The notes beneath the pieces are model-generated. The model searched no databases and had not been told where the DNA came from. It saw only the letters and a program-made list of their open reading frames with translations. DNA of 64,000 nt from Volvariella volvacea V23 (taxonomy: Eukaryota > Basidiomycota > Agaricomycetes > Agaricales > Pluteaceae): assembly GCA_000349905.1 (NCBI GenBank), contig KB722763.1, forward strand, positions 35,770-99,769. Direction: 5' to 3'. The first letter of the stretch is position 1. Every line of letters starts with the position of its first letter. The position numbers and the translations under genes were made by a program. Positions 1-11,076 of the stretch are shown here, in pieces.

Positions 1-159
1 TATTCAATCCCAAAGACTCAAACCAAATGGTAAAGCCACTTTCCTGTATGAGCTTTATTTTCCTGTGAACTAACCCTTCTGCTGCGCCAGCCAATCCTTC
101 TCCTCCCCAGCCTCGTTGGCCGTAAGATCGACATACCAACCGGCCACCAGGGGCACGAC

Positions 160-1014
160 TTGAGGACTGAAATAGACTGCTACAGTCTCCCCTACGGCGC
201 CCTTGGATTTGTCTCCCATCTCCTTACGTACTACACCATCGCCTGTCTCTGGGCCGGCCGGAGTCCCCTCTGGCCTCCGCACCGCGTCAAATACACCAAA
301 TGGGATCTCTGGCTCGGACTTTTGGGCATGCTCACCTCTGCGACCCTCGTGGTCTATACCCTCATCAAGTGCAGGAACATGTGGGAGCTGGTCGTTATCG
401 CCATATGGAAGCTGAGCATGTCGCTCTTGAACGGCCTAACTGCGATGCACGTCGCCACAGCCGTCGTCAATGGACATGCCCAGGCCGTAAGCTACGGACG
501 GGAGAAGAATGCACTCGAACGGTCCGCATGGTGGATTGGATTATGTGGGTGCTCGTTTTCCTGTCTTCGCCCACGATCGATGGCGGACGAGTGCGATGTT
601 AAATTCTTGACCCCTACAGATATGCCAGGAATGGTTGCGGGGGTGTCGGGCCTCATCTCGTTGGTCATCCAATATTGGGACCATAACAGTATACTCGTGC
701 TAACCATCGTCTTTGGCTGCATAGTCAGCGTCGGGATGATCCTTGGCGTCATCTCATTCGCTTCGACCTCAAAAGCCTCCTCGTGGAGCGACGATACAGG
801 GAGCACTGTGGCGAGTGCCAGTGTTGGCATCGTTGGTGCCAGCTTCGGCGGTCTGGGAGTCGCCCTTGCGTTTTTCACCATTTTCGCTGCGTTGTACTCC
901 GATTGGGTGCTCGGAATGATCATGGACAACCTGATTGGTTTGCCCACAAGCGACAACTCGATCTTTTATTGGACATATTTTGTGGCTAAACGACTTACGA
1001 TGCTCTGTTTGTGA
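160..1014 (+). CDS. Multi-pass membrane protein, 5' end unresolved
   Basis: The frame is open from 52 to the TGA at 1012-1014 and encodes a very hydrophobic protein with about six membrane-spanning stretches (for example around 190-270, 310-370, 390-450, 630-680, 690-760 and 830-930). The opening PYGALGFVSHLLTYYTIACL resembles the start of a family of uncharacterised fungal membrane proteins; this is from memory and no function is known. The frame has no ATG: the codon at 160 is TTG and the frame is closed by TGA at 49-51. The true start is therefore probably in an upstream exon, and an acceptor-like AAATAG at 168-173 lies just before the conserved part. The 3' end is clear. The minus-strand reading in this stretch is a shadow. 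Confidence 0.55.
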   Translation: MRTEIDCYSLPYGALGFVSHLLTYYTIACLWAGRSPLWPPHRVKYTKWDLWLGLLGMLTSATLVVYTLIKCRNMWELVVIAIWKLSMSLLNGLTAMHVATAVVNGHAQAVSYGREKNALERSAWWIGLCGCSFSCLRPRSMADECDVKFLTPTDMPGMVAGVSGLISLVIQYWDHNSILVLTIVFGCIVSVGMILGVISFASTSKASSWSDDTGSTVASASVGIVGASFGGLGVALAFFTIFAALYSDWVLGMIMDNLIGLPTSDNSIFYWTYFVAKRLTMLCL

Positions 1015-1487
1015 TTGAATTGTATTTGGAGTATATTTTTAGACCTCAGGGAGGACGAGATTGGCATTGGAATTGCGGCAGGCTTGGGGTGTCTGTTTAG
1101 AAAGGGTGATAATTAGTGGCCTTTGTGGGTGCACTGACAGATGACTTGATTTAGCACCTAGTGGACTTGAGGCCACCTGATGACTATGCGGCTGTTGGAT
1201 TCAGGTCCCGGTGTGCAAGGGTCCGCGTTATCACTGTGGATTAATCCCCAAGATGAAGTTTGAGTCCGATGAGATAGGTCAACACGAAGTTTATTCCATT
1301 TTGCCTCGATGATATTCGGGCGCGTGTAGAGCAGGCGATGGGTTGTATTATAGTTCATTCATGTTGAGGCCCAATATCAGTCGGTTCTTGGCCTGTAGAG
1401 CATGCGTGTCATATTGCCCAAGAAGACAAATTATGCACCTTATTATACACTTACAAATTTACGATACTCGAAGCACACCACATTCGT
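1015..1487. other. Intergenic, 3' ends of two convergent genes
   Basis: This is the gap between the plus-strand membrane protein and the minus-strand AlkB-like gene. I see only short chance reading frames and AT-rich stretches that may hold polyadenylation signals. Confidence 0.5.
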
Positions 1488-2754
1488 TCAAGAAGACACG
1501 ATAGAAAAATGCAAAACATCAAATCCTTGCCCATACGTAGCATCCCAATCAAAATCGCTCCTATGATTCTCCTCCCCAAACGCCTGAATCAACCTGCTCG
1601 ACTCGCTCTCTGACCCATTGATCACCCTCTTCGCCTCTGGTCTCGTCTTCCCCGTCGCACCCTGTCCATAAATCATCGTTTCGTCCTTTGTCAAGAACGT
1701 CCCGATGTGTCTAAACGTCAAACTGATCCTTTCCCCGTTGTAAGCTTGCTCTTCGTCGCTCTTGATGCGGAGAGGGCGATTGTCGGGGTTGATAGAGTGG
1801 AGCCACCTGGCATTCGTCTGCGGGCCCATCACGAACATAGAGTTATGAGGCAGAGGTATCTTCTGCGCCTCCCTTGGAGGCTTCGTCTGCACCTGTCCTG
1901 CCTCGACAGGCGGAGTTTCGGGTTTAGGCCAGTCCTTCTTGGCCTTGAGCGTCATGGTGCGCTGTGCCCCAACAGACACGTTGACGATGTTAGATCCGCG
2001 GACGACGTCGATCGTCTTGTCGGAATGCTCGGAGATGGCGTCTTTTCCGTTGCGATAGAGCTGGATTAGGACGTGATTGACTGGATGTTGGAGGACCTGT
2101 TTCGCGTAGACATATTAATGGCATTTCATTAAAACTTGGTGCTGCGTGGCGATCACGAACCTGCTGGACGTGTTCTCGGATGAGGGCTACGGTTGGAGAC
2201 CATGGTCGGAGGGGCGGTGATTCGTCCGCTGGATGTCGATAGACGGGGAAGCTGGAGGAGAAAACGTGAATAAGGGACGATTTGATGTTTTGATATGAGC
2301 CCCTACCTTCCGTCTTCCTCGACTTCACCCTCCACAGCGACAAGTCGGGGCACTTCGCCTCCTAGTCGAATGCTCAGCCCTCCTACACACCCTACAAAAA
2401 TCAAAACACTCAAAACAAACCTCGATGATACATTGTGTTCCATCCAACTTCCTGCTTCAACCTCTCAAACGCCACCTTTGCCAAATCATCGGGCAAAATC
2501 CCAAGCACCAGACGTGAATCGCCTTCTCCAATCCGATCTCCAACCCCCAACACGGGCAACTTTCTCGGTGGCTTCCTCGTTCGGTTGCGATGGCGATTAG
2601 CCCGTCCGCGGAACGATTGTGGCAGTTCTGTTCCGTCGTTGCTGTGTACGTGTGGCGAGTCGTCTTCTTCGGCGTAGTCTTCGTAGTCGCTGTGAGCGTT
2701 CTCGTCCTCCTGAACGTCTTCAGGAGGAGAGGGGGAATTCGCGCTTGGGAACAT
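1488..2754 (-). CDS. AlkB-like 2-oxoglutarate/Fe(II) dioxygenase
   Basis: There are four exons at 2754-2421, 2361-2307, 2251-2161 and 2096-1488. The spliced length is 1089 nt (362 residues), and the three introns join in frame with GT-AG borders. The C-terminal half has the AlkB double-stranded beta-helix signature: the iron ligands H-x-D in SEHSDKTID, the distal His in RWLHSINPD, and the 2-oxoglutarate-binding Arg in RISLTFRHIG. The first ~75 residues are acidic and then basic, and probably disordered. AlkB relatives oxidatively demethylate DNA, RNA or protein. Which substrate applies here cannot be told from the sequence. The start is the first ATG of the open frame. The promoter would lie in 2755-3091, behind the 3' end of the pirin-like gene. 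Confidence 0.85.
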
Positions 2755-3091
2755 GATGGTTCAAGGTGTTGTGAGGACACGCTGCTAATCTACGCATATA
2801 TATGGCACAAAAGTCGAATGAGTCATTTTGCGCCCGAGCGCCCTTTTTCAGCGATCCATTCAATTGAACATTCGAACGTTCGACGGAGGCAGCTGGCAAG
2901 ATATTGAATGAGCTAGAATATCTAGATTGCAGTGGAGGCCAATCCAGCGCAGAGCCAGTGTGCACTGGCTTTGGTCGTGCGCAGGAACCATCATGTCGTG
3001 ATCGAGTTCAGGTTTGTTTTTAGGAGACTACGTTTGAATTGACTCTTCTACTAATTAGATACTGTACTCAATCCAAGGCGATTGCCCTGAG
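2755..3091. other. Intergenic, probable promoter of the AlkB-like gene
   Basis: The stretch lies between the AlkB-like start and the pirin-like stop, with both genes on the minus strand. It contains AT-rich patches (for example atatatatggc near 2797) but no element I can name. Confidence 0.4.
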
Positions 3092-4048
3092 TCACTCCAA
3101 ATCAAACAGCAAAACCTCCGCAATGACCTCGCCCACACTCTCGACCTTCAACTCCCCGCCCTCGCTCCCAGCATCAATATACACCCCATCTCCCTCCCTC
3201 AGCGTCACCTCCGCTCCTCCCCCCAACACCCCCGTCTCGTACCCGCGTATCCTAATCCCAGCGCCCCTCGCCTCCCCGACGTTATACCCGCTCGTCTGGA
3301 CAACCTGGATGTACCCCCTCGTGCCCGTCATCTTGACGCCAAACCTCCCGTCTTGGCCCAAACCAGGACTCAACAGCCCAGCGTACATAGTCAGAGGACT
3401 GTGCACAGGCGCAGGACCCGGGCCTTCTCTCTCATCGACAACTTCCTCCCCTCCCGAGCTGGTGGCTACTGAATCGATCGGCGCAACGACCTTCACAAAC
3501 CTATCCTTCCTCTCCTCATCGGAAAAGTGGCGGGTGTAGTACCTGGGCGGGAGCCGCGAAACGCTCGGGAGAGACCAGATCTGCAGGAAATGCACCGGCG
3601 CCGGTCCATGGCACGCCTCTGAATGCACCACGCCTGTTCCGGTCGACGTGAGCTGGACGTCTCCGCGTTTGAGGATCTCCGTGTTTCCCATCGAGTCTGT
3701 ACTAGATAAACCGAATGGGATCAGATTCCAGCTTGGTTGGGTTGGAGGATGAGCTTGAGGACTTACTGCTTGAGCTCGCCGGAGACGATGTAGGAGAAGA
3801 TCTCAAACTCTTCGTGTCTGTGCGGGTCGAATCCGGTGCCGGGCGCGACTCGGTCTTCGTTGATGACGCGAAGGGGGCCGTGTTTATTGTGTTTGCTATC
3901 TTGATACCTATTACCAACTGCTAAATGCGTTATCATGCGAACGAAACTGAGCAAGACCGTACGAGGCAAAGGAGAAGGTATGGAACGTCTTCAGCCACCC
4001 GTGGTCGGCGTGGCCTCTTTCTTCGTTGGGACGAGGAGTGAACTGCAT
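3092..4048 (-). CDS. Pirin-like bicupin (YhaK type)
   Basis: There are three exons at 4048-3963, 3907-3767 and 3701-3092, with a spliced length of 837 nt (278 residues). The N-terminal motif [20 protein letters not shown] is diagnostic of pirin-like proteins. It is followed by [11 protein letters not shown], the cupin metal-binding region [20 protein letters not shown] and [15 protein letters not shown]. The second cupin is the C-terminal half, ending LLFDLE. Family members bind Fe or other metals and are linked to transcriptional co-regulation (pirin) or quercetin 2,3-dioxygenase activity (YhaK/YhhW). The sequence does not decide between these. The intron acceptors were chosen so that the conserved GELKHTDSMGN run is restored. 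Confidence 0.88.
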
Positions 4049-4385
4049 TTCAGTGGGTTGTATGTTATAGATGGACGTCTACTAAGAGGTGGTTGAAATG
4101 TGAAATAGGCAGCTCTGAGACAAGAGCTGGAGGTTTCTTATCCCCCAGACAGACCAGCAATTTTGAAACAAGTCCTCACAACGATCACACACTGCACTCT
4201 CGAAAGGACACTGAGCGTGCTAGAGAATTATAGTATAAGAGCTACTCTGCACACAGCACTCGGAATACATAATGAAACAAAACGCCTTAACAAAAACGTG
4301 CAATATTGTAACAGTTCAAGATAAATACCATTACCATGCAAACGAGTCCCAAATCTACAAGCCTGGCCCACCGCCCCATCCCTCA
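4049..4385. other. Intergenic, promoter of pirin-like gene and 3' flank of TVP38-like gene
   Basis: This is the spacer between two minus-strand genes. I see no named element. It contains tatagtataaga near 4230, which could be a core-promoter TATA on the plus strand only. Confidence 0.35.
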
Positions 4386-6785
4386 CTACTGCCGCGAATA
4401 CGATGGCCTCTCCATCCTCGCCCCACTCGCACTCTCACCGGTACCACGCTCTGCAAACGGATCGTGATACACTCCACGGGCCGCAGACGACCCCGGTCTC
4501 GCTAGTGGTGAAGACACACCTCCACCTCCGCCTGAACTCGACGATCCCATCCCTGATCCAGATCCAGATCCAGACCCAGACGTCGAAGTCAAATACGGCT
4601 GCAACCGCACCTCCAAATCCGATCCCGTACTCGGCATCGGCAACGGTCCACCATCACGTCCAACACCTGCACCTGCACCTGCACCCCCTCGCGATCTGCC
4701 CAGCACCGGCGGCGTTGGCGTTGGCGTTGGCGTTGGCGTTGGTCGTGGAATCGCCAGCTGCCCATGTGTCGAGGTAGAATTAGAGCTGACACGCGGTCCG
4801 CCAACGAACTCTCCCTCCTCCGCTCGATCGTACGACGCTAGGATGTTGTTGCCCGCGCTCAACGAGAGGGGCGGGTGTTTCGGTTTAGGCGCATACACTG
4901 GCACGAGGGTGCTGCTCGTCGATGCGGATTCGACGCTCGCGAGTGTATTGGTGCTTGTTCTCGTGGTGTCCTGATGGCCGGTTTGTCAGTTAAGGATAGG
5001 TTGTGGGTAGAAGGAAGAGAGGTGCGAACTTTTGCATACGCATACGCCTCGACGTCGTGCTGGTCCTGCGAGATCAAGTGGTCCGTCGACCCAGGGTGCC
5101 ACTTTGTATACGTATACTCCGTCTTGGGCAACTTTGACTGCCTATAAATATATATATATATGCGCATAAGCACCCATCCCAGAGGCGAACAGAGCTCGAA
5201 ACCACCCTACCTCGCCTTTCGCCTCTGATAAATAACATCCGGCTTGACCCTATTCATCTCTCTCAGGATATACCACATCGCCAGAGCAGTGATAACGAGT
5301 GTAATGGCGAGCACGACGTTGGTGATGATCCTGGACTTGCTATCCGTTTGCCCTGAACCGAACCACCTGTTGTTAGGGGTCTTGTATCAGAGGACTGGGT
5401 ATATGCGTACCGTTTTTCGATTCGTCCAGGATGACGCCTAGATAGACGACGATGAATTGTTTCGGGAGGGATAGGATTGCGGCGAGAGAGAAGACGAAGA
5501 TGTTCATCCCACAAGTCGAAAACACGGCGGTCGTAACTGATCAAATAACGTGGCACAATGACGAATAAGTGAACCAAGCGAATCGCAGAGGGACGGAAGG
5601 CTTACAATGACCGGGTATAGCGCTCAGCCGCGCGGCCAAGGCAATCCTGAATCCGCCTTCTCTCACCACGCGGGCCAGGCAGGCATATCGGATTTGCGTT
5701 CTCTCGAGCTTTTCGCCTCGTGCGCTACAGCAGTACTTGAACGCGCTATAGTATAAAAGTTTAGCCAACATGCTTAATGAAGAGGGTGCGCTGAACACGT
5801 ACTAGAAGTTGCCGACTTCGCCCAAGAACGTCCCAGCAGCGACGATTCCGAATCCTATCCAGAGTCCCCAGACGAGTCCACACAGCACGCCGACGATTTC
5901 GTGTCCAAAGAGCTATAGCGTGGAGCAGGTTGCAAAGCGGTGCATTGAAATGTAAGCACGCGATGCGAAGCAAAAGGAAGAAGTGAGGCTGACAGGTGGG
6001 AAGGATATTATGAATAGAACGGCTATTGGCACGAGCCAGCCGAACGAGAGGCTGTGAAGCAACGGATGATCAATCAGTCGAGTTCAAACGGGAGCTGTTA
6101 CAGAGCGAGAACGAGGCGTGAAGCGGGTGGGAAGGGTAATGACGGATGACGTGAAGTCAACGGGCGTATCGGCAAAAGGGACGAATACCTCGGATGACGG
6201 AGCTGATAGGGAAGGAGGATGACATACTCGTGCAGCCATCTTGTCGCTGGCGTGAGCCAGTCGACGATTTGCTCGTGGTAGAACGTGACGAGTGCTGAGA
6301 CGACGACGATGATGACGAGCGCCACGTAGTACCCTAGAGTCGAACTGAGGCGTTAGCAACGACTAGGGCGAATGCGGGAAGGGCTGAAAGGGCGGATGGC
6401 GAGCTCGAAGGTACTCACATAGCCATTCCCTACGGAACCAAAACCTCCAATTCGTGATAGACTTCCAATCAATGACCCCGCTTTTCAGAGCCCTCGCCTC
6501 GCTTGGTGTGGGACTTGGCGTCCTGATCGTGTCTCTCAGATCTATCTCCACTGTTTTGGTCGTACTACTATTGACAGTGTGAGAGGAGAGTGTTCTGCTG
6601 AGAGGTGGGTAACTTGTGGTGGTGGGGTGGATCATGTTGCTGGAGCCCCTCGAGTGCGAATTTGGCGAGTTCATATGTGGAAAGGGAGGTGAAACAGCGC
6701 TAAACGATGCAGGCTGCGGGTCCTCGTGTGTGGGCGCTGCATGCATCGGGAGAGACGGTGAACGATGTCGAGAGTAAGAGCGCAT
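4386..6785 (-). CDS. TVP38: TVP38/TMEM64 (DedA/VTT) Golgi membrane protein
   Basis: This is a multi-exon gene. The ATG at 6785 begins a Ser/Pro-rich N-terminal region. The core follows in successive exons: VIDWKSITNWRFWFRREW; a transmembrane segment YYVALVIIVVVSALVTFY; WLVPIAVLFIISFPPLFGHE; the VTT-domain glycine stretch VGVLCGLVWGLWIGFGIVAA; then GEVGNFYAFKYCCSARGEK, RIALAARLSAIPGHFTTAVF and a last transmembrane segment before NRVKPDVIYQRRKAR. This order and these motifs are those of yeast Tvp38 and its fungal relatives, membrane proteins of the late Golgi. DedA/VTT proteins elsewhere act as lipid scramblases or carriers. The last exon adds about 170 residues of low-complexity tail rich in Gly, Ser, Pro and Thr, encoded partly by hexanucleotide repeats. 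Confidence 0.88.
4555..4742. repeat. Three hexanucleotide microsatellites in the TVP38-like tail
   Basis: Three unrelated 6-base repeats lie close together in the last coding exon: GATCCA-type at about 4555-4580, ACCTGC-type at about 4665-4685 and GGCGTT-type at about 4711-4742. On the coding (minus) strand they give Ser-Gly, Gly-Ala and Pro-Thr dipeptide runs. A repeat unit of six keeps the frame when the copy number changes. Confidence 0.85.
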
Positions 6786-7972
6786 TCGATAGCTACAGCT
6801 GGGCTGGTCGTTCAAACTCGGCCTGCGAATCTGACAAGTGTGGGTATCTGCGGGGTACTGTCCTTCTAGCTGCTTCGACGAGGGTGTTGAGTATAAAACC
6901 CAAGCTAAACGCCGGGGCTGTGCGATATGCAGAGGAGAACGGACGGAGGAGGAGGACTAGTGGGTACGAGAGCTGCGCATGCGAACGAATCGCCCCACGA
7001 AGGCTAGTATAGCCGATCAGAGGCAAAAATAGCTCTGCACCGCGTCAGTTGCCGTAGAGGCGTAGTCCGACAGGCGAGTCCTATGTCGTCCATCTTGTGC
7101 TGGATTTGTCGAGGACGATGGCTGTAGAGAGCAGCTGGGGGCACAGGGTCGACGTGCGGGGTGCCAAGACTCTTGTGCCCGCTGCGCACGACGGGCGCTT
7201 ATCATGGCTCAGCCACATCAACCCCGCGCTCATGCAACGTTGTCCACATATCGCCAGCTCGGTCCTGCACCAATGAGGGGAATGGGGTCCTTCCCAACTA
7301 CCAAGATTAGTCGCTGAATCGCCATCGTCTGCTCAAGCAAAACAATACTCCAAATCGCGACTGGACCTCTCCACAACTTGACCATTTCAACGTGCAATAC
7401 CGAGCCCAACACCCGACCCGTTCCAGTATGCGACCCGCACCTAACCTCCCAGAGCAGCCTTCACTGTTGTTTCTATCGATACAGCCAAATGACAAATGAA
7501 AAAGTGGCCCTTCCAGGCATGCGAAACAGGGTTTGACGGTCCAATATGCGAGGATTATATTCTTGACTCTTATCTCATCGTTTCTAATCTATCCGCTGAC
7601 CGTAGTGAACCAACAGAATTAGGGATTAACGTGAACACCCTCATCCCATGACAGGTTCACCTGGCCGCACCGTTCCAGATACGTAGAAGACGCGGCGCCA
7701 CTAGCAGTCAGAATGTACCCAAGTGGTCTTTTTTACTTGATTGGTGCTTCTGGTTTTGGTTGTCGGCGTTGCACCACCCCCGGATCCTTCATTTGCAAAG
7801 GATTGACTAGGCTCCATGTCCCATATTTGAATTGGAATCTATGTGCTTTATTGCACAGACTACAACAGGTCGAATGTAGGGTTGAGCGGATAACGTGTGA
7901 CCTTCACCCTGTACATAAGTACTTGAAGTGGCCCCTGTTGATCACTCACCTCTCCTTCCCTTATCAACAACT
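6786..7972. other. Intergenic between divergent genes
   Basis: This is a 1.2 kb spacer between the minus-strand TVP38-like gene and the plus-strand FAD oxidase, so it should contain both promoters. Only short unsupported reading frames occur on either strand. I see no RNA gene or mobile element that I can support. Confidence 0.45.
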
Positions 7973-9954
7973 ATGGCTGTATGCTTTCATTTGCTCCCGA
8001 GTGCATCGACTGATCTTTTTGCCAGTCTATCGATGAGGTCGTAGAAGAAATATGCAAAGATTTATCGCCCAAGGCCAACTTCTTCCCACCAGGTATGCTT
8101 TTGCATTCTTCATATTCATGCCGTTTGCTCATCTCTCTGCTAAAGGCACTACCGGTTACGAGGGAGTGACGCTTTCGTATTTCTGGAGCAGCAGTAAACA
8201 AAACCCAGTAGCAGTATTCCAGCCCGCAACCGTAGACGACGTTTCCTTGATCGTGAGTGTAGCAAGTTTATCGCGCGACACACCCTGATTTGCCATTGCC
8301 TCAGCTAAAGGCCATTTCTGGTGCTGACCCCACCGTCACATTTGCGGCAAGTTTTTAACTGTCGTCCCGTCGTGATTGCCTCATAACCGCCAAGCTTGTA
8401 GGTAAAAGCAGGGAGCCACATCGCCCCCCTGGGCTTCAACTCAACCCAAGGCCTCTTAATCGACATGTCTCTCTTCGACAAAGTCGTATACCACCCAGAC
8501 ACCACTCTAGTCGACATAGGCCCCGGATTACTCTGGGATCCCGGTGTATACGATCAACTTGTTCCCAAATACCACCGGAACGTCGTTGGAGCCACTAGCT
8601 GCCCGGGGGTTGGAGTTGCTGGTTTCAACCTCGGTGGGGGGTATGGTAATAAGGCGAATCAATTTGGGCTCGCGATAGATACTATCAAGGCGATTGAGGT
8701 TGTCCTTCCGGATGGAGAGGTTAGGACGGTTAGCGAGACGTCTGGTGGCGATATCTTCTGGGCTTTGAAGGTACTGTGGCACCGAGTTCTATCCCTTTTC
8801 TTTCTTAATGATATCAACGAAGGGGGGAGGAAATAACTTTGGGATTGTGACCAAGTGGACTATGGAAACTCACCCACAGGGTGATATATGGGTATGTTTA
8901 TCATGAGTGTTCTCTGGTTGTATATCATCAGTCTGACGCTCTCGCAGTTCTTGGCGCTAAACTATGACCAACAATATTTCGATCAGGTACAGGCTGCGAT
9001 CTGGGCTTATATCCAAAAGCAAGTCCCAAAATCGAATGTGGAAACGAGATTCGAATGGACACCCGCTAACGGCAACGAGGTCTGCATATATCCCAGTGTT
9101 CCTTCCTAGTCCCGCTAACCCAGAGTTCAAGATCGCAGCTATTTGCCATGCCGAGCTATTTTACGATGGTCCAGAACCCCCTGAAGATTTGTTCAAGGAA
9201 TTCTTAGAGATCCCTGTCATCGTTCAGCAGAAAGCAGAGAATGGAACCTGGAAGGAGATGATGCAATGCCTTCCGAATCTGCGTCAGACTTACAGAGTGG
9301 GGTGGGGCTCGAATGGTACAGACCAACCAGTGAACGACCTGCCAGATTCATTCCGGTAGGTCCTATCGTTTAAATATTTCCGAGCTTTGATACTGATTCT
9401 TGGGGAACCAGTGGACGTTATACGTGTGTTATGCTATCCCGCTATACACCAGCCTTCATGAACTGGGTCGTTGAACTGGCCAAAGTGAGTCATTTTTTCT
9501 GCCGACTGCCGTATACTAGTACCTGCTAACCCTTCTCTAGGAAGTCTCGAAAGCGCTTAAATCCCACGGCGGGTTGCAGTTCTACCACAACATCTGGCCT
9601 CTCAGTCCCACAATGTTCGAAAACTCCCCGCCATCCGCATGGCCGCACGGCCCCGACACCGCCTTCTTCCCCCTCCCCATCCGCTGCCTATGGCAGGGCA
9701 AAGAAAATGACAAGTACTGGCTGGACACGTTGGCGGCCGTAACGGAAAAAGTGCGCCGGTATGCTATTGAGCAGGGGTGCACGACGGATGGGGCGCCGGT
9801 GTATTACAATCTTGCGCTGGATGGGACGGATGTTTCTCTTATATATCGAGAGAATTTGCCTAGACTTGTTGATATACGGGCAAGGTATGATAGGCTTGGG
9901 GTTATGAACCGTACTGGGGGGTTTAGGATTCCGCTCGAGCAACCGCTGCCATAG
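7973..9954 (+). CDS. BBE-like (AA7-type) FAD-linked oxidoreductase
   Basis: This is an intron-rich flavoprotein gene of the berberine-bridge-enzyme/glucooligosaccharide-oxidase class. The likely order is: a very short first exon at 7973-7978 (Met-Ala), SIDEVVEEICKDLSPKANFF, then AVFQPATVDDVSLI (start of the FAD-binding PCMH fold), AVKAGSHIAPLGF, ATSCPGVGVAGFNLGGGYG, GGNNFGIVTKW, and the BBE C-terminal domain ending VMNRTGGFRIPLEQPLP. The His in AGSH and the Cys in TSCPGVGVAG match the two residues that bind FAD covalently in bicovalent members. The usual GGGH appears here as AGSH. Known relatives oxidise the C1 of mono- and oligosaccharides, or alkaloid-type substrates, and release H2O2. No signal peptide is visible with this start, which is unusual for a secreted AA7 enzyme, so the first exon is uncertain. 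One intron appears to use a GC donor. Confidence 0.8.
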
Positions 9955-11076
9955 GGTCTTGGGTCTTGGGTCTGGTTTCCGGTTCGTTGTTACGAATGTG
10001 ATCTTGTGCATTTGTAATTGTATAGTGAACGACTCTGTGAGCACTTCCATCACTTCGTTTCTTAATACTATGTTATATGACTAGGTATCCCCTCTACAGC
10101 AATTCTTTTCGCAAAGACAACTCTTCACTTCGCTCTCGTCAACCGAAGGTTCCCGTCTTTCGTCCTTGGACATTTACACTACCCTCATCGACGCTGGTAG
10201 CAATAGGAAATCAGGCCTTCCTCGTTCCGCTCGCTCCAGCCCGAATGAAAGCCGAGTAATTTGCTGTATCTCCTCCAACTGGAGGAAAGCATTCGCACCT
10301 TACCAGCGATCAACCTTCCCTGGCAGTGGGGCAGCTGGTCTGGCAAGCGTCGCAGTATCATAATCTACCACAACAAAAAAACATGTCGATGGCAGTATCG
10401 GCCCGAATCTTGATAAAACGAAGGTACATCTCCAGCCTTTGCTCCTCGGTTCGTGGATTTATGGGGCTAGGATGGAACAGATGGGTGTGGGGAAGATTAG
10501 TTTATGGTCGGAATATCGGTACGCGATGCTTCTTCCTTTGCAGTCCTCTGGCTTTTTGAATGTAATTCCGCGTAATGTGCATTTGTTCCGGGCACTGGCA
10601 TTAAGAAAGGCTCTTCGGGCCGTCGAATCTTGCGTAACTTCGGTTTCAGCTGATGAAGACGTGGGATTGCATGAAAACCTCTCTGGGGATGAGGGCTGCT
10701 TCTTTGGTGTGTTTTTCCGCGATGGTTTTGTCTGTCTGTTGCCAATTGTGAGGTCAAGTAATTTGTGTTGCCGCAACAGCATGGTTGCGCTGTATTACGC
10801 CACACGAAAGCTCTCGCTCTCGACAAAAGCGGGGTACTCGAAGCTTAAAGATAAGGTAAGTGCAATGCTTAAATTCGGTCTTCAAGGTGTAATGGTCTCT
10901 CCTTCCGTTGAAACTCCCATCCTACCGAAAATTCTCCAGTGGTCATAAGAATCGTTATGACCGACATAGAAGTGGCCTCGTGATATCAGGCGCCTATAGG
11001 TATTTATAGTTCTTTGAGTTATGAAGAAAACTACAAGCTCTCGCTCTCGTCTCCTCCTACTTGCTTGCATTAGACA
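9955..11076. other. Intergenic upstream of GH115 gene
   Basis: The stretch holds the promoter of the GH115 gene, with a TATTTATAG-like sequence at about 11001-11009 (roughly 70 bases before the ATG). An open stretch at 10439-10948 on the plus strand starts with TTG and has no recognisable motif, so I do not call it as a gene. Confidence 0.4.

Noticed and set aside
70..282. Minus-strand reading ending GWYVDLTANEAGEEKDWLAQQKG (partial quote of its end)
   Set aside because: It looks somewhat protein-like but overlaps the plus-strand membrane protein, and no upstream minus-strand exon with family motifs could be found.
4403..4777. Plus-strand frame rich in His, Leu and Gln dipeptides
   Set aside because: It is the antisense of the hexanucleotide repeats in the TVP38-like tail.
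10439..10948. Plus-strand open frame of 169 codons
   Set aside because: It starts at TTG, has no recognisable motif, and its minus-strand complement is equally open. It is likely chance.
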